From positions 1 to 64,000 of the forward strand of contig DAHUZP010000083.1 of the NCBI GenBank assembly GCA_027306505.1: 64,000 bases of DNA, in the 5' to 3' direction. This document shows, piece by piece, positions 19,171 to 29,053 of the stretch. Origin of the DNA: Thermoplasmata archaeon (lineage in GTDB: Archaea; Thermoplasmatota; Thermoplasmata; Lutacidiplasmatales; UBA184). The notes below the pieces were generated by a model, which was not told the origin of the DNA, did no database searches, and was given only the letters and a program-made list of their open reading frames with translations. Made by a program: the position numbers and the translations under genes. Every line of letters begins with the position of its first letter. Position 1 is the stretch's first letter.

Positions 19171-19497
19171 ATGAGAGACGCGTCCGCCATGAGCGACGAG
19201 GAGCACGCCTCCCCCGCCACCCTGACCCTGGTGAGCTTCCGCAAGGGGGGTCACCCCACGGGTGGGGAGATGGTCCTCGGCGGTCTCCTCATGCTCGTGG
19301 GCTTCATCACCTTCTTCACGTGGATCGCCACGTTCGAGGCGATCTGGGCGATCGGGATCGCCCCCTTCTCCCTCGGGGCCATCCTCATCTTCCACAGCGA
19401 CCCGATCCTGGAGACCTTGCAGAAGTGGAAGCGGACCCGCCCAGGCCCCTCCCCCTCCTCGGCCCGCACCGGCGGACCGAGCACCGAAGGACACTGA
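19171..19497 (+). CDS. Small membrane protein, unknown
   Basis: MVLGGLLMLVGFITFFTWIATFEAIWAIGIAPFSLGAILIF. Confidence 0.6.
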   Translation: MRDASAMSDEEHASPATLTLVSFRKGGHPTGGEMVLGGLLMLVGFITFFTWIATFEAIWAIGIAPFSLGAILIFHSDPILETLQKWKRTRPGPSPSSARTGGPSTEGH

Positions 19498-19647
19498 CCT
19501 CCCGTCGGGTCCCCTGCATCGGCCTCCGAGGCGTCGGGCCGACGGTGGGTCTTCGGAGCTCGTCCTTCCCGGTCGGTTCCCGGGAGCCTCATGGCCGGGG
19601 GCTGGGGGGCCAAAGGCTGAAGTCCCTGCACCTGGTGCCGGGCGAAC

Positions 19648-20598
19648 GTGAGCGCTCCTCTTCCCGTCGCCATCGTGGCCGACCCTCTCGACGCTGGGGC
19701 CGTCGCCGTACTCGCCCACCATGCGACCGTGGTGGACGCGACCTCCGGCAAGGAGGCGTTGGAGCGGGACCTGCCCCGGGCCAAGGCGCTCCTGGTCCGC
19801 AGTCGCACGAAGGTCACCGCGTCCGTCATCGCCCAGGCCCCCGACCTCGCCGTCATCGGGCGCGCGGGCGTCGGTGTCGACAACATCGACGTGAAGGCCG
19901 CGACCGAGCGAGGGATCCCGGTGGTCAACGCACCCGCCGCCGCGACCACGAGCGTCGCCGAGCTGGTCGTGGGGCTCCTCGTCGCCGTCGCGCGCGACTT
20001 CGGCTCCCAGGTGCCCGCCGCGAAGAAAGGGGAGTGGAAGAAGGCCGGTAACGGGGTCGAGCTCGCCGGACGCACCGTGGGGTTCGTGGGGTACGGTCGG
20101 ATCGCCCGGGAGGCCGCGGTGCGGCTGAAGGCCTTCGGGATGAAGGTGCAGGCCTACGACCCCTACCTCACCAAGTCCCCCGACGGCACGCCAGTGCTCC
20201 CGCTCGATGAGCTCCTCCCCACGAGTCAGGTGGTCTCCCTCCACACGCCCTTGACCCTCGAGACCCGGAGGATCCTCAATGCGGAGCGGCTCGCGAAGCT
20301 TCCGAAGGGGGCGATCGTGCTCAACGTCGCGCGCGGGGGGCTCGTCGACGAGGACGCCCTCCTCGCCTCGCTCGAATCCGGTCATCTCACGGGGGCCGCG
20401 CTGGACGTCTTCGAGGAGGAGCCTCCGAGGAACGCCCGGCTCCTGGCGCATCCGCGGCTCGTGGTGACCCCTCACATCGGTGCGTCGACGCACGAGGCGC
20501 AGGCCCGGGCGGGTACAGTGACCGTGGAGCAGGTCGTGAAGGTCCTTCGGGGCGAGGCCCCGGAGTTCTGTGTCAATCCGGAGGTTCGAAAGCCATGA
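19648..20598 (+). CDS. serA: D-3-phosphoglycerate dehydrogenase (short form)
   Basis: IGRAGVGVDNIDVKAATERGIPVVNAPAAATTSVAEL, VGFVGYGRIAREAAVRLKAFGMKV, NVARGGLVDEDALL. Confidence 0.93.
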   Translation: MSAPLPVAIVADPLDAGAVAVLAHHATVVDATSGKEALERDLPRAKALLVRSRTKVTASVIAQAPDLAVIGRAGVGVDNIDVKAATERGIPVVNAPAAATTSVAELVVGLLVAVARDFGSQVPAAKKGEWKKAGNGVELAGRTVGFVGYGRIAREAAVRLKAFGMKVQAYDPYLTKSPDGTPVLPLDELLPTSQVVSLHTPLTLETRRILNAERLAKLPKGAIVLNVARGGLVDEDALLASLESGHLTGAALDVFEEEPPRNARLLAHPRLVVTPHIGASTHEAQARAGTVTVEQVVKVLRGEAPEFCVNPEVRKP

Positions 20599-21821
20599 GC
20601 CCAGCTGAAGCGAAGAGCGCACCCACCCCCTCGAAGATGCCCTCCACCTCGTCCGACGCCGGGACGGGGAAGGCCGGGACCGAAGCCTCCTACTTCGACC
20701 CGTACACGAGCAACTTCCTGCTCGCCGGGCCGGTGAAGCTCCACCCCCGCGTCCAGCTCGCGATGGCGGCCCCCTCGCTCAACCACCGGGGGGAGTACTT
20801 CCACGACCTGGTCCACGAGATCCGTGGGCTCCTCCCCCTCCTCTTCGGCCGGCCCGGGACCCAGGTCGTCCTGAGCGGGAGCGGGACCGCGGGCCTGGAG
20901 GCGATGGTCTCGGGGCTCGTGAAGAAGAACGAGAAGATGGTCGTCGTCTCCAACGGGCACTTCGGTGACCGCCTGGAGAAGCTCGCGGACCGCTTCGGCC
21001 AGCTGGTCCCGGTGCGGGGCACCTGGGGGAAGCCGGTGAGCATGGAGCTGCTCAAGGCGACGCTCGAGGAGCACGCCCCGAAGGCGGTCGCCATGGTCTA
21101 CAACGAGACCTCGGTCGGCTTCACGAACCCCCTCGACAGCGTGGGAGCGCTCGCGCACAAGGCCGGGGCCCTCTTCCTCGTCGACGCGATCAGCGCCCTG
21201 CCGGGCCTCCCCACGCCCAGCGAGGCGGCCGGGGTCGACGCGGTGGTGGTCGGGAGCCAGAAGGGACTCGCCGCCCCGCCCGGTCTCGCCCTCGTCCACC
21301 TCTCCGAGCGGGCCCTCAAGGAGCTCGCGCCCCAGACCTTCTACACCGATCTCGCGGACCACGTGAAGAGCCTGGAGAAGGACGATACGCCCTTCACCCC
21401 CGCCGTGCCGCTCTTCCTCGCCCTGCGCGAGGCGCTGCTGCTCCTCCGTGAGGAAGGGGTCGAGCGGCGCCAGGCGCGCACCCACCGCCTGGCGGAGGCG
21501 ACCCGGGCGGCCGTGAAGGCGATGGGCCTCTCCCTCTTTCCGGACGAGGAGTTCGCCTCCGACACGGTGACCGCGATCCGCTACCCGTCGGGCGTGGGGG
21601 ACTCCCCCTTCCGCGCCGCCCTTCGTGACCGGCACAACCTCATCGTCTCCGGTGGCCAGGGCCAGGCGAAGGGGCAGATCTTCCGCATCGGGCACATGGG
21701 CGTCGCGAGCTTCGGCGAGGTCCTCGCCGGCGTCGCGGCGGTGGAGAAGGAGATGCACCGCCTGGGCAAGGTCCCCTCCCTGGGGGCCGGTGTGGCCGCC
21801 TTCGAGCGATACCTCCCGTAG
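20595..21821 (+). CDS. Class V aminotransferase (serine/alanine-glyoxylate type)
   Basis: FLLAGPVKLHPRVQLAM, SGSGTAGLEAMVSG, FLVDAISALPGLP, VVVGSQKGLAAPPGL; 4-nt overlap with serA. Confidence 0.9.
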   Translation: MSPAEAKSAPTPSKMPSTSSDAGTGKAGTEASYFDPYTSNFLLAGPVKLHPRVQLAMAAPSLNHRGEYFHDLVHEIRGLLPLLFGRPGTQVVLSGSGTAGLEAMVSGLVKKNEKMVVVSNGHFGDRLEKLADRFGQLVPVRGTWGKPVSMELLKATLEEHAPKAVAMVYNETSVGFTNPLDSVGALAHKAGALFLVDAISALPGLPTPSEAAGVDAVVVGSQKGLAAPPGLALVHLSERALKELAPQTFYTDLADHVKSLEKDDTPFTPAVPLFLALREALLLLREEGVERRQARTHRLAEATRAAVKAMGLSLFPDEEFASDTVTAIRYPSGVGDSPFRAALRDRHNLIVSGGQGQAKGQIFRIGHMGVASFGEVLAGVAAVEKEMHRLGKVPSLGAGVAAFERYLP

Positions 21822-21922
21822 CCAGGCGACCCCTTCCAGAGCGAACTCATCCGCCCGATCCCCGCACCGCTCAGGGCGCGCGAAGGGACCGTACCCGGGC
21901 CGAGGTGCTCGCGGGGCGCCCC

Positions 21923-22393
21923 TCAGATGTCCACGATGACCTGGGCCCGGCCGCGACGGAGGTCGACCTCCAGCCGATGGAGGGTGACCGCCTTCACCTG
22001 GACCTTGACGTGGTGTCGGGTGGGGTCGTAGGTCTCCCCATGGAGCCGGGCCTCGATCCGTCGGGGGGGGTCTCCTTCGAGCGACACCTCGTAGCGACGG
22101 GTCAACCACCCCTCTTCGTCGAACAGACCGATGAGCTCGGTGAGGTAGGCGACCACCAGGCCCTCGAGCGAGGGGGAAGTGACCTCAAGGGCCCGGGTGG
22201 CCCGGGGTTCGACGCTCGCGAGGTCCGTGAGCAGCTCCGTGTACCCTTCCCCCAACTGGGCGAAGAGGGCCTCCGGGGAGCGGGCCCGGGCCCCGATCCC
22301 CACGTCGGCGGTGGTACCGAAGCTCCAGTGAGCTGGAGCGTCACCGAAGGGCTCCTCCGGGGGGTCGGAGGGGGTCCGGGAAGCGCTGGACAC
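21923..22393 (-). CDS. Archease-like protein
   Basis: HWSFGTTADVGIGARARSPEALFAQLGEGYTELLTD...LEGLVVAYLTELIGLFDEEGWLTRRYEVSLEG...ARLHGETYDPTRHHVKVQVKAVTLHRLEVD...VIVDI; GTG 22393 about 25 nt from a TATA-like element. Confidence 0.9.
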   Translation of the reverse strand: MSSASRTPSDPPEEPFGDAPAHWSFGTTADVGIGARARSPEALFAQLGEGYTELLTDLASVEPRATRALEVTSPSLEGLVVAYLTELIGLFDEEGWLTRRYEVSLEGDPPRRIEARLHGETYDPTRHHVKVQVKAVTLHRLEVDLRRGRAQVIVDI

Positions 22394-22414
22394 GCCTCGA
22401 TACCGACTTGTACA

Positions 22415-22437
22415 CTTAAGAGGGGTCGGACCCCTCT
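22415..22437. promoter_or_regulatory. Divergent promoter element (CTTAAG) overlapped by a perfect 19-nt palindrome
   Basis: cttAAG at 22415-22420; AGAGGGGTC-G-GACCCCTCT at 22419-22437. Confidence 0.55.
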
Positions 22438-22449
22438 GCAAAAAGGCCA

Positions 22450-23244
22450 ATGCGGGCGACCCTGGTCATCCCCACCCTCAACGAGGCCGACGGCATCGGC
22501 CACACCCTCCGTACCTTCCGGGAGGCGGCCGAGGAGGCCAACCGGAGCCTCTTCCTCGGGTCGCCGGTGGAGTGGGAGGTCCTGGTCGTGGACGGACGGT
22601 CCACCGACGGCACCCCCGAGATCGCCCGTTCACTGGGGGCGAAGGTCGTCCAAGAGCCCCGCAAGGGGTACGGACGCGCCTATCGCACCGGGTTCGAGGA
22701 GGCGACGGGAGAGTACATCGCGACGCTCGACGGGGATGGGACCTATCCCGCCGAGCTGGTCCCCTGGTTCCTGCTCCATCTCCTGCACCACAAGAAGGAC
22801 TTCCTGACGGGCGACCGTCTCACCTACCTCGCCCCGAAGTCCATGACCACCGAGCACCGGATCGGCAACTTCCTGCTGAACCTCCTGGTTTCGGTCTTCT
22901 TCCACTCCTGTCTTCAGGGGGTCCCGGCCCGCATCCTGGTCGACTCGCAGAGCGGGTTCTGGGTCTTCCGACGCGCGGTCCTTCCCTCCCTTCGCCTGAC
23001 CCAGGACGGCATGGCCTTCTCCGAGGAGATCAAGCTCGAGGCCATGATCCGCGGTCTCAAGTTCGAGGAGGTGCCCATCCACTATGCGGAGCGCTGGGGC
23101 CGACCGAAGCTCTCGAGCTGGCGCGATGGGCTCCACAACATGATGTTCCTCGTGCGCAAGCGCTTCCAGGTCTCCCAGGAGACCCGGATGGCCCACCGAT
23201 TGCCCGTGACGCAGGCCTCCACCTCACCCCAAGGGCCGGCCTGA
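22450..23244 (+). CDS. Family 2 glycosyltransferase (dolichyl-phosphate sugar synthase-like)
   Basis: ATLVIPTLNEADGIGHTLRTF...VDGRSTDGTPEIARSLGAKVVQEPRKGYGRAYRTGFEEATGEYIATLDGDGTYPAELVP. Confidence 0.9.
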   Translation: MRATLVIPTLNEADGIGHTLRTFREAAEEANRSLFLGSPVEWEVLVVDGRSTDGTPEIARSLGAKVVQEPRKGYGRAYRTGFEEATGEYIATLDGDGTYPAELVPWFLLHLLHHKKDFLTGDRLTYLAPKSMTTEHRIGNFLLNLLVSVFFHSCLQGVPARILVDSQSGFWVFRRAVLPSLRLTQDGMAFSEEIKLEAMIRGLKFEEVPIHYAERWGRPKLSSWRDGLHNMMFLVRKRFQVSQETRMAHRLPVTQASTSPQGPA

Positions 23245-23352
23245 GCACCGAACGGTGGGAGAGTTCGCCTGGCTTCGGGGAGGACACCGTCCGGGGGGCG
23301 CTCCCGCCCGCCGGTATGGACCTCGGGGCCCGGGGCGCGTCGCCCGATCCCT

Positions 23353-23505
23353 TTACTTCGTCTTGCCCGAACGCTCCTTCGACTTCACCCGGAGACCGTG
23401 GTAGCCGCATTTGCGGCACTGGACGGCCCGGGGTGGGTTCCGAGCGGAGCAGTTCATGCAGATCCGCTTGTTGAGGAGGCGGGCGGTCGCTTCGGCGAAC
23501 GGCAT
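23353..23505 (-). CDS. rpl40e: Large ribosomal subunit protein eL40
   Basis: Own reading: [50 protein letters not shown] (50 aa); below the track length cutoff; TATA-like CAAATACC about 28 nt upstream. Confidence 0.93.
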   Translation of the reverse strand: MPFAEATARLLNKRICMNCSARNPPRAVQCRKCGYHGLRVKSKERSGKTK

Positions 23506-23633
23506 GGGAACCGCGCCACCTGGGGCCGGGTATTTGAGGATGAACCCTGACCCGCCCCGGGTCGCCCTCGACCCGGACCCCCTTTTCCTGTGCGTTCGCC
23601 TTCAAGACCAACCATCATAAACCCCGTCGCGGG

Positions 23634-23870
23634 ATGGCCCATCGATCCATGGAGCGCGAGCCCACTCCGGAGAGCCAACCTCGGGAGGTGTTGGAGAAGG
23701 CTCGGGAGGTCCGCCGAAGCGGTGCCCCCGCGCTGCCCCAGGAGGACCGGCGGGTGGTCGCTCTGGTAGGGACCCCGCTCCACGTGGAGGCCTACCCCTG
23801 GACCGGCGGGCTCGTCCTCTGGACCCAGGACCCCCACGGGCGTTGGGTCCGGCTCCCCCTTCGCCGTTGA
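23634..23870 (+). CDS. Hypothetical 78-aa protein
   Basis: Non-overlapping ORF with plausible composition (VVALVGTPLHVEAYPWTGGLVLWTQDPHGRWVRLP) and upstream AT-rich element. Confidence 0.45.
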   Translation: MAHRSMEREPTPESQPREVLEKAREVRRSGAPALPQEDRRVVALVGTPLHVEAYPWTGGLVLWTQDPHGRWVRLPLRR

Positions 23871-23954
23871 ACCCCCGTTGGTCCTTCCGCCCCCACCCCC
23901 AGCTCCCTGGACCGTCAGGGACCCCCATCAGAACCCTCATCCCCCTCGCGGGGC

Positions 23955-24641
23955 ATGCTAGGTCCCGTGGCCGCCCGGACCGAGGGTGTGGCGGCGGTGC
24001 GTCTCGCCCGTCAGGCCTTGGAGACCTGCATCGACTGGGACGGTGAACGGGACCCCGCGTACGTCGCTCAGGAGGTGGAGCTCCCGGCGAGCTTCGAGGA
24101 GAAGCGGGGGCTGTTCGTGACGCTCCTGGAGCACCCCACCTCCGACCTGCGGGGATGCATCGGTTTCACCGACCCGATCTTCCGACTGCGCGAGGGGATC
24201 CCCCGGGCCGCGCTCTACGCCGCCAAGGAGGACCCGCGGTTCCCTCCCCTGGTCCGCAGCGAGCTCGGTCGCATCCGGGTGGAGGTCTCCCTGCTGACCC
24301 GGCCGGCCCCGCTGGTCCCCCGCCGTCCCCTGGACCTCCTGCAGTTGGTACGGGTCGGACGCGACGGGCTCATGGTGGCCGAGGACGGGATGAAGGGCGT
24401 GCTCCTCCCCCAGGTGCCCGTCGACGAGGGGTGGGACGTGGAGACCTTCCTCTCCCAGACCTGCCGGAAGGCGGGCCTCTCCCCGGCATCCTGGCGGCGT
24501 CCCGGGCCCCGGTTCTGGAGCTTCCAGTCCACGATCTTCGCCGAAGAGACCCCGCGCGGGCCCATCGTCGAGCACACCCTCGCCGCACCCCCGGAGGGGG
24601 CTCCCCTGCCGGGGGGCGAGGTCAGCCGTTCACGAGCCTGA
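23955..24641 (+). CDS. AMMECR1-family protein
   Basis: RGLFVTLLEHPTSDLRGCIGFTDPIFRLREGIPRAALYAAKEDPRFPPLVRSELGRIRVEVSLLT...VGRDGLMV...GVLLPQVPVDEGWDVETFL. Confidence 0.92.
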   Translation: MLGPVAARTEGVAAVRLARQALETCIDWDGERDPAYVAQEVELPASFEEKRGLFVTLLEHPTSDLRGCIGFTDPIFRLREGIPRAALYAAKEDPRFPPLVRSELGRIRVEVSLLTRPAPLVPRRPLDLLQLVRVGRDGLMVAEDGMKGVLLPQVPVDEGWDVETFLSQTCRKAGLSPASWRRPGPRFWSFQSTIFAEETPRGPIVEHTLAAPPEGAPLPGGEVSRSRA

Positions 24642-27600
24642 GGCGGAAGGTCGAGCCTTCCACGTCGTCCCAGACCCGTACGCCCATCGCTTCCGGGGGC
24701 GTCCCCCCCGATAGCCGGAGCTCGGAGATGAGGCAGTCCTTGGAGATCCGGTCCCGGTGCCGCTCCACCGCCTCCGCGAGGTCCCCGTCCGCCCAGAGGT
24801 CGAGCCGGATGGTGTCGGTGATCACGAGGCCGAGCTCCTTGCGGGTGATCTGGATGCGCCGGACCACCTCCCGCGCGAGACCTTCCAGGTAGAGCTCCCG
24901 GCTCGGGCGCCGCGAGAGGGCGACGGAGGGGCCCTTCGAGGGCGGTGTGGGCCGGTGGACCACCCACTCCTCTCCCGGTCGGGGGACCTTCGCGAACTCC
25001 TCGGGCCCGGGGAACCCCACTCGCTTCACGTTGAGCTCCTCCTGGAGCATCGGGGCCAGATGGTCCCCGAAGGGCCCCAGGGTCTCCTGGGGTAGCCCCG
25101 CGACCACGAGGTCCTCGAGCGGCATCCGGGCCCGCACCCCCGCCTCCATCCGAAGGCGCCGGACGGTCTCGACGAGCTCGAGCACCTCCGACATCGCGCC
25201 CTCCAGCGAGGGGTCCCGCGTGGAGGCCGGGAGGGCGGGGGGGTAGGGGAGGAGATGGACGCTCGTCGACCCGGGCCCGAACGGTCCTCCGCTCACCCGT
25301 TGAAAGATCTCCTCGGCCGTGAACGGGGCGAGGGGAGCGATGAGGCCCGCGACCTGGAGCAGCGTGAAGGAGAGCACGTCGTAGGCGCTCCTCTTCGGGG
25401 GGGTGAGCCCGTCCTCCCAGAAACGCGGGCGGGAGCGACGCAGCCACCACGTGGAGATCTCCTGGACCAGCCGCTCCAGCGAACTGGCCGCCCGGCGGGG
25501 TTCGAAGTCCTCCAGCGCCCGGTCGCACTCCTCCACCGTCGCCGCGAGGCGAGAGAGGAGCCAGCGGTCCAGAGGGTCCTGCGGCGTCGGCAGGGTGGTC
25601 GCTGCCGGTACCTGGTCCACCGCCTGGTTCGTCCGGTAGAACTCGAGGACGTTGAGCAGCGTGGTGAGCAGCCGCAGCCCGGTCTGGCGGATCGTGAGGT
25701 CCCCGAAGCGGAACGACTCCGTGTAGTCGGAGAGGTAGATCGAGAGACGCGTGGGGTCGGACCCCATCCGCTCCATGAGCTGGAGCGGGTCGGAGACGTT
25801 CCCCTTCGACTTGGACATCTTCTTGCCCTGGTCATCGAGCCCGTGACCGTGGCAGAGGACGTGCCGGTACGGCGGCCGTCCGAAGAGGGCGGTCGAGATC
25901 ACGAGCAGGGTGTAGAACCACCCGCGGGTCTGGTCGATCGCCTCCGCGACGAAGTCCAGCGGGGCCCTCACGTCGAACGGGGTCCCTTGCTCGAAGGGCC
26001 AGTGGAACTGCGCGAAGGGGGCCGAGCCGCTGTCGTACCAGGTGTCGATCACATAGGGCTCGCGCGTGAGCTTCTCCCGGTGGTCCGGGCAGGTGAGCGC
26101 CAGCTCGTCCACGAAGGGACGGTGCGGGTCGAAGGGCTCGGGGAGCGGCGCGTCGTGGAGCCGGGCGAGCTCCTCGAAGCTCCCGACGACCACGTAGTGG
26201 CCTTTGGGACAGTTCCAGATCGGTAGCGGCGTGCCCCAGTAGCGGTTCCGGGAGAGCGCCCAGTCCTTGCCCTCCGCGAGGAAGTTCCCGAACCGACCGT
26301 CCTTCAGGTGCCCCGGGTCCCAGACCACCTTCGCGTTGTTCGCGAGGAGCGCCTCCCGGAGCTTGTGCGTCCGTACGAACCAGGTGTCCAGCGCCCGGTA
26401 CATCAGGGGCCGGTCGCAGCGCCAGCAGAACGGGTAGGTGTGCTTGTAGGTCGAGCGCCGCCAGAGGACCCCGCGCGCGTGGAGCTCCTCCATGAGGACC
26501 TTGTCCGCGTCCTTGAACCACTTCCCGGTGACCTGGGGGAGCGCGGAGGTGAACCGGCCGCTCGGGTCGATCGGGTCGTAGACGCCCAAATGCTCGCGCT
26601 CTCCCAGCTGGAAGTCGTCCACGCCGAAGGAGGGGGCGATGTGGACGAGCCCGGTCCCCTCCTCCGCCGTCACGAAGTCCGCGCCAAGGACGTGGAAGCG
26701 GGTCGGGGTCGCCTCCACCACGCCGGGGAAGGGAGGTTCGTACGTCCAGCCCAGGAGCTCCTCGCCCTTGAGCCGGCGCACCACCCGGGGTCGCTCGTGC
26801 TCCTGGGGGAAGTACCGGGCGAGCGCGGGCTCTCCCAGCACGTAGGAGGCCCCTTCCTCGCCCTCCACCAGCAGGTAGTCCATCTTCGGGGAGATCGCGA
26901 CCGCGAGGTTGGAGGCGAGCGTCCACGGTGTCGTGGTCCAGACCAGAAGGTAGGTCTCCGGCGCGCCGGCGTCCTTCCCCGTGACCCGGAGGCGGAGGGT
27001 GACGGAAGGGTCCGTCGTCTCCCGGTATCCCTGCGCCACCTCATGGGTCGCCAGCGGCGTCTCGCATCGTGGACAATAGGGGACGACGTAGTGGCCGCGG
27101 TCCAGGAGACCCTTCTGGTAGAGCTGCTGGAGCGACCACCAGACGCTCTCCATGAACCACGGGTCCATCGTGTGGTACGGGTTCCCATAGTCGAGCCAGA
27201 ACCCCAGCCGGTGAGAGAACTGCTTCCAGACCTCCACGTGGGTGAGGACGCTCTTGCGGCAGTCCTCGGCGAAGGCGGCGACGCCGTACTCCACGATCTG
27301 CTTCTTGCTCGTCCACCCGTGGGACTTCTCGACCTCCACCTCGACGGGCAGGCCATGGCAGTCCCAGCCGGCCATGGTGGTGACGATCCGGTAGCCCTTC
27401 ATCCGGCGGTGGCGCAGCCCCATGTCCTTGAGCGCGCGGGGCAGGAGGTGGCCGATGTGCGGCCGACCGTTCGCGGTGGGCGGTCCTTCCGTGAACCTGA
27501 AGACCGGCCCGTCCGGGTGGAGCGCGAGGGAGCGGGAGGGGACGTTCTCTCGTCCCCAGAACTCCATGACCCGCTGCTCCATCGAGAGCACCTGGCTCTG

Positions 27601-27678
27601 GGGCGTGCCGCCCTTCGTGGAGGGCGAGGTGGGTGCTGTGGGGGTGGATGCGCTGGCCATACGGGAGGGACGGCCCAT
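24622..27678 (-). CDS. ileS: Isoleucyl-tRNA synthetase (start may be internal)
   Basis: PTANGRPHIGHLLPRALKD, MAGWDCHGLPVEVEVEK, KMSKSKGNVSDPLQLME. Confidence 0.95.
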   Translation of the reverse strand: MGRPSRMASASTPTAPTSPSTKGGTPQSQVLSMEQRVMEFWGRENVPSRSLALHPDGPVFRFTEGPPTANGRPHIGHLLPRALKDMGLRHRRMKGYRIVTTMAGWDCHGLPVEVEVEKSHGWTSKKQIVEYGVAAFAEDCRKSVLTHVEVWKQFSHRLGFWLDYGNPYHTMDPWFMESVWWSLQQLYQKGLLDRGHYVVPYCPRCETPLATHEVAQGYRETTDPSVTLRLRVTGKDAGAPETYLLVWTTTPWTLASNLAVAISPKMDYLLVEGEEGASYVLGEPALARYFPQEHERPRVVRRLKGEELLGWTYEPPFPGVVEATPTRFHVLGADFVTAEEGTGLVHIAPSFGVDDFQLGEREHLGVYDPIDPSGRFTSALPQVTGKWFKDADKVLMEELHARGVLWRRSTYKHTYPFCWRCDRPLMYRALDTWFVRTHKLREALLANNAKVVWDPGHLKDGRFGNFLAEGKDWALSRNRYWGTPLPIWNCPKGHYVVVGSFEELARLHDAPLPEPFDPHRPFVDELALTCPDHREKLTREPYVIDTWYDSGSAPFAQFHWPFEQGTPFDVRAPLDFVAEAIDQTRGWFYTLLVISTALFGRPPYRHVLCHGHGLDDQGKKMSKSKGNVSDPLQLMERMGSDPTRLSIYLSDYTESFRFGDLTIRQTGLRLLTTLLNVLEFYRTNQAVDQVPAATTLPTPQDPLDRWLLSRLAATVEECDRALEDFEPRRAASSLERLVQEISTWWLRRSRPRFWEDGLTPPKRSAYDVLSFTLLQVAGLIAPLAPFTAEEIFQRVSGGPFGPGSTSVHLLPYPPALPASTRDPSLEGAMSEVLELVETVRRLRMEAGVRARMPLEDLVVAGLPQETLGPFGDHLAPMLQEELNVKRVGFPGPEEFAKVPRPGEEWVVHRPTPPSKGPSVALSRRPSRELYLEGLAREVVRRIQITRKELGLVITDTIRLDLWADGDLAEAVERHRDRISKDCLISELRLSGGTPPEAMGVRVWDDVEGSTFRLRLVNG

Positions 27679-27720
27679 CCTCGGGGCCCCTCTTCTCCCT
27701 TTCGCGCCGACCGAGGAGGC

Positions 27721-28608
27721 TCAGATGACGATGGGAAGCGGCCGTCGTCGCGAGCCCGCCGGCAGCGTCGAGGTCCTGGGCGAGCTCCGCTCTCGCCCGC
27801 GGCGTGGGCCGGAGCCTCCTCGGCTCCTCACGTAGAACACCTCGGTGGTGTAGGGGAGGACGAGGGTCCTCCGACCGCGGCTCCCCGGATGGGAGGCGAG
27901 GAGGGCCCGAAGGCGTGCGACGAACTCGGCCTGACGGGCCGGCGGGAGGGCCGCGAGGTAGCTCACGCTGAGGTAGCGCTGCACGAGGAGCTCCCGGGTC
28001 AGGCGCTGCCGATGGTGGAAGTAGCGCACGCGCAGCGGGGAGAAGCCAGCGTCAGGACGGAACGCGCGCCGCCAGCGGTCCCAGGAGCGTCGGGGCAGGC
28101 TCGGGTCCTCGTAGCTCTGGCAGAGCTCGAGCACCTTCCTCCGCCAGCCGGAGCTCTGCTCCCGCACGTTCCAGACCAGCGCGAGCCCACCCCCCGGCCG
28201 AAGGACGCGATGGAGCTCCCGCAGGGCCCGGGCCGCGTCGAACCAGTGGAAGGCCTGGGCCACCGTGATGAGGTCGACCGAGGCGTCCGGCAACCCCAGG
28301 TGCTCGGCGGTGCCGGCGACGACGCGCACACCGGGGACGGCCCGACGGAACTCCCGGCGCATGGCGGGCAGAGGCTCGATGGCGAGGACCTTCGCGGGGG
28401 TCCTCGCCCGGAGCTCCCGCGTCCACTTCCCCGTGCCGGCCGCGAGGTCGACCACCCGGCTCCCTTCGTGGAGCGCGAAGGTCCGCCGGACGAAGTCCAC
28501 CGCCGCCGGGGGATAGCTCGGTCGGGAGCGCTCGTAGGTCGCCGCGGCCCGGGAGAACCCTCGGGCCGCCACCCGGTGGACCCGGGGCTTCGGAGCGCGT
28601 CCCGTCAA
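27721..28608 (-). CDS. Class I SAM-dependent methyltransferase
   Basis: SRVVDLAAGTGKWTRELRAR...LAIEPLPAMRREFRRAVPGVRVVAGTAEHLGLPDASVDLITVAQAFHWFD. Confidence 0.9.
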   Translation of the reverse strand: MTGRAPKPRVHRVAARGFSRAAATYERSRPSYPPAAVDFVRRTFALHEGSRVVDLAAGTGKWTRELRARTPAKVLAIEPLPAMRREFRRAVPGVRVVAGTAEHLGLPDASVDLITVAQAFHWFDAARALRELHRVLRPGGGLALVWNVREQSSGWRRKVLELCQSYEDPSLPRRSWDRWRRAFRPDAGFSPLRVRYFHHRQRLTRELLVQRYLSVSYLAALPPARQAEFVARLRALLASHPGSRGRRTLVLPYTTEVFYVRSRGGSGPRRGRERSSPRTSTLPAGSRRRPLPIVI

Positions 28609-29021
28609 GCCCGGAAGAGTTGCCGATGCCGGACCATGATGCAGAGGTCCTGGACGAACCCCACCCCACGGGCCTCCACCTTGGGCCCGGAAGGGTCGTC
28701 ACGGACCCCCAGCTGCAGCCAGACCGCCTTCGGCGGAGGGGAGCGAGAGAGGGCCTCCTCCACGATCCCGGGGACGGCCTCGCTCTTGCGGAAGACGTCG
28801 ACGATGTCCACCTTCACGTCCGAAGGGATCTCCTTCAACGACGGATAGGAACGCTGCCCGTACACTTCGCTCACTGCGGGGTTCACCGGGACCACCCGGT
28901 ACCCCTTCTCCATCAGGAAACGGCCCACCTCGTTCGAGTCCCGGTCGGGCTTGTCGCTCATCCCGACGACGGCGATCGTCTTCGAAGTCCTGAGCAGCTC
29001 GCGCATCGCTTCGTCGTCCAT
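28605..29021 (-). CDS. CoA-binding domain protein
   Basis: LRTSKTIAVVGMSDKPDRDSNEVGRFLMEKGYRVVPVNPAVSEVYGQRSYPSLKEIP; ATG at 29021. Confidence 0.9.
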   Translation of the reverse strand: MDDEAMRELLRTSKTIAVVGMSDKPDRDSNEVGRFLMEKGYRVVPVNPAVSEVYGQRSYPSLKEIPSDVKVDIVDVFRKSEAVPGIVEEALSRSPPPKAVWLQLGVRDDPSGPKVEARGVGFVQDLCIMVRHRQLFRA

Positions 29022-29053
29022 GCCCTTTCGGACCCCCTTCAGTGGGAACCAGG

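Noticed and set aside
18571-20622. 683-aa minus-strand ORF
   Set aside because: Antisense to the 18392-19084 membrane-protein ORF, the 19171-19497 ORF and serA; GC-driven artefact
26308-28848. 846-aa plus-strand ORF
   Set aside because: Antisense to ileS and a methyltransferase, both with clear motifs
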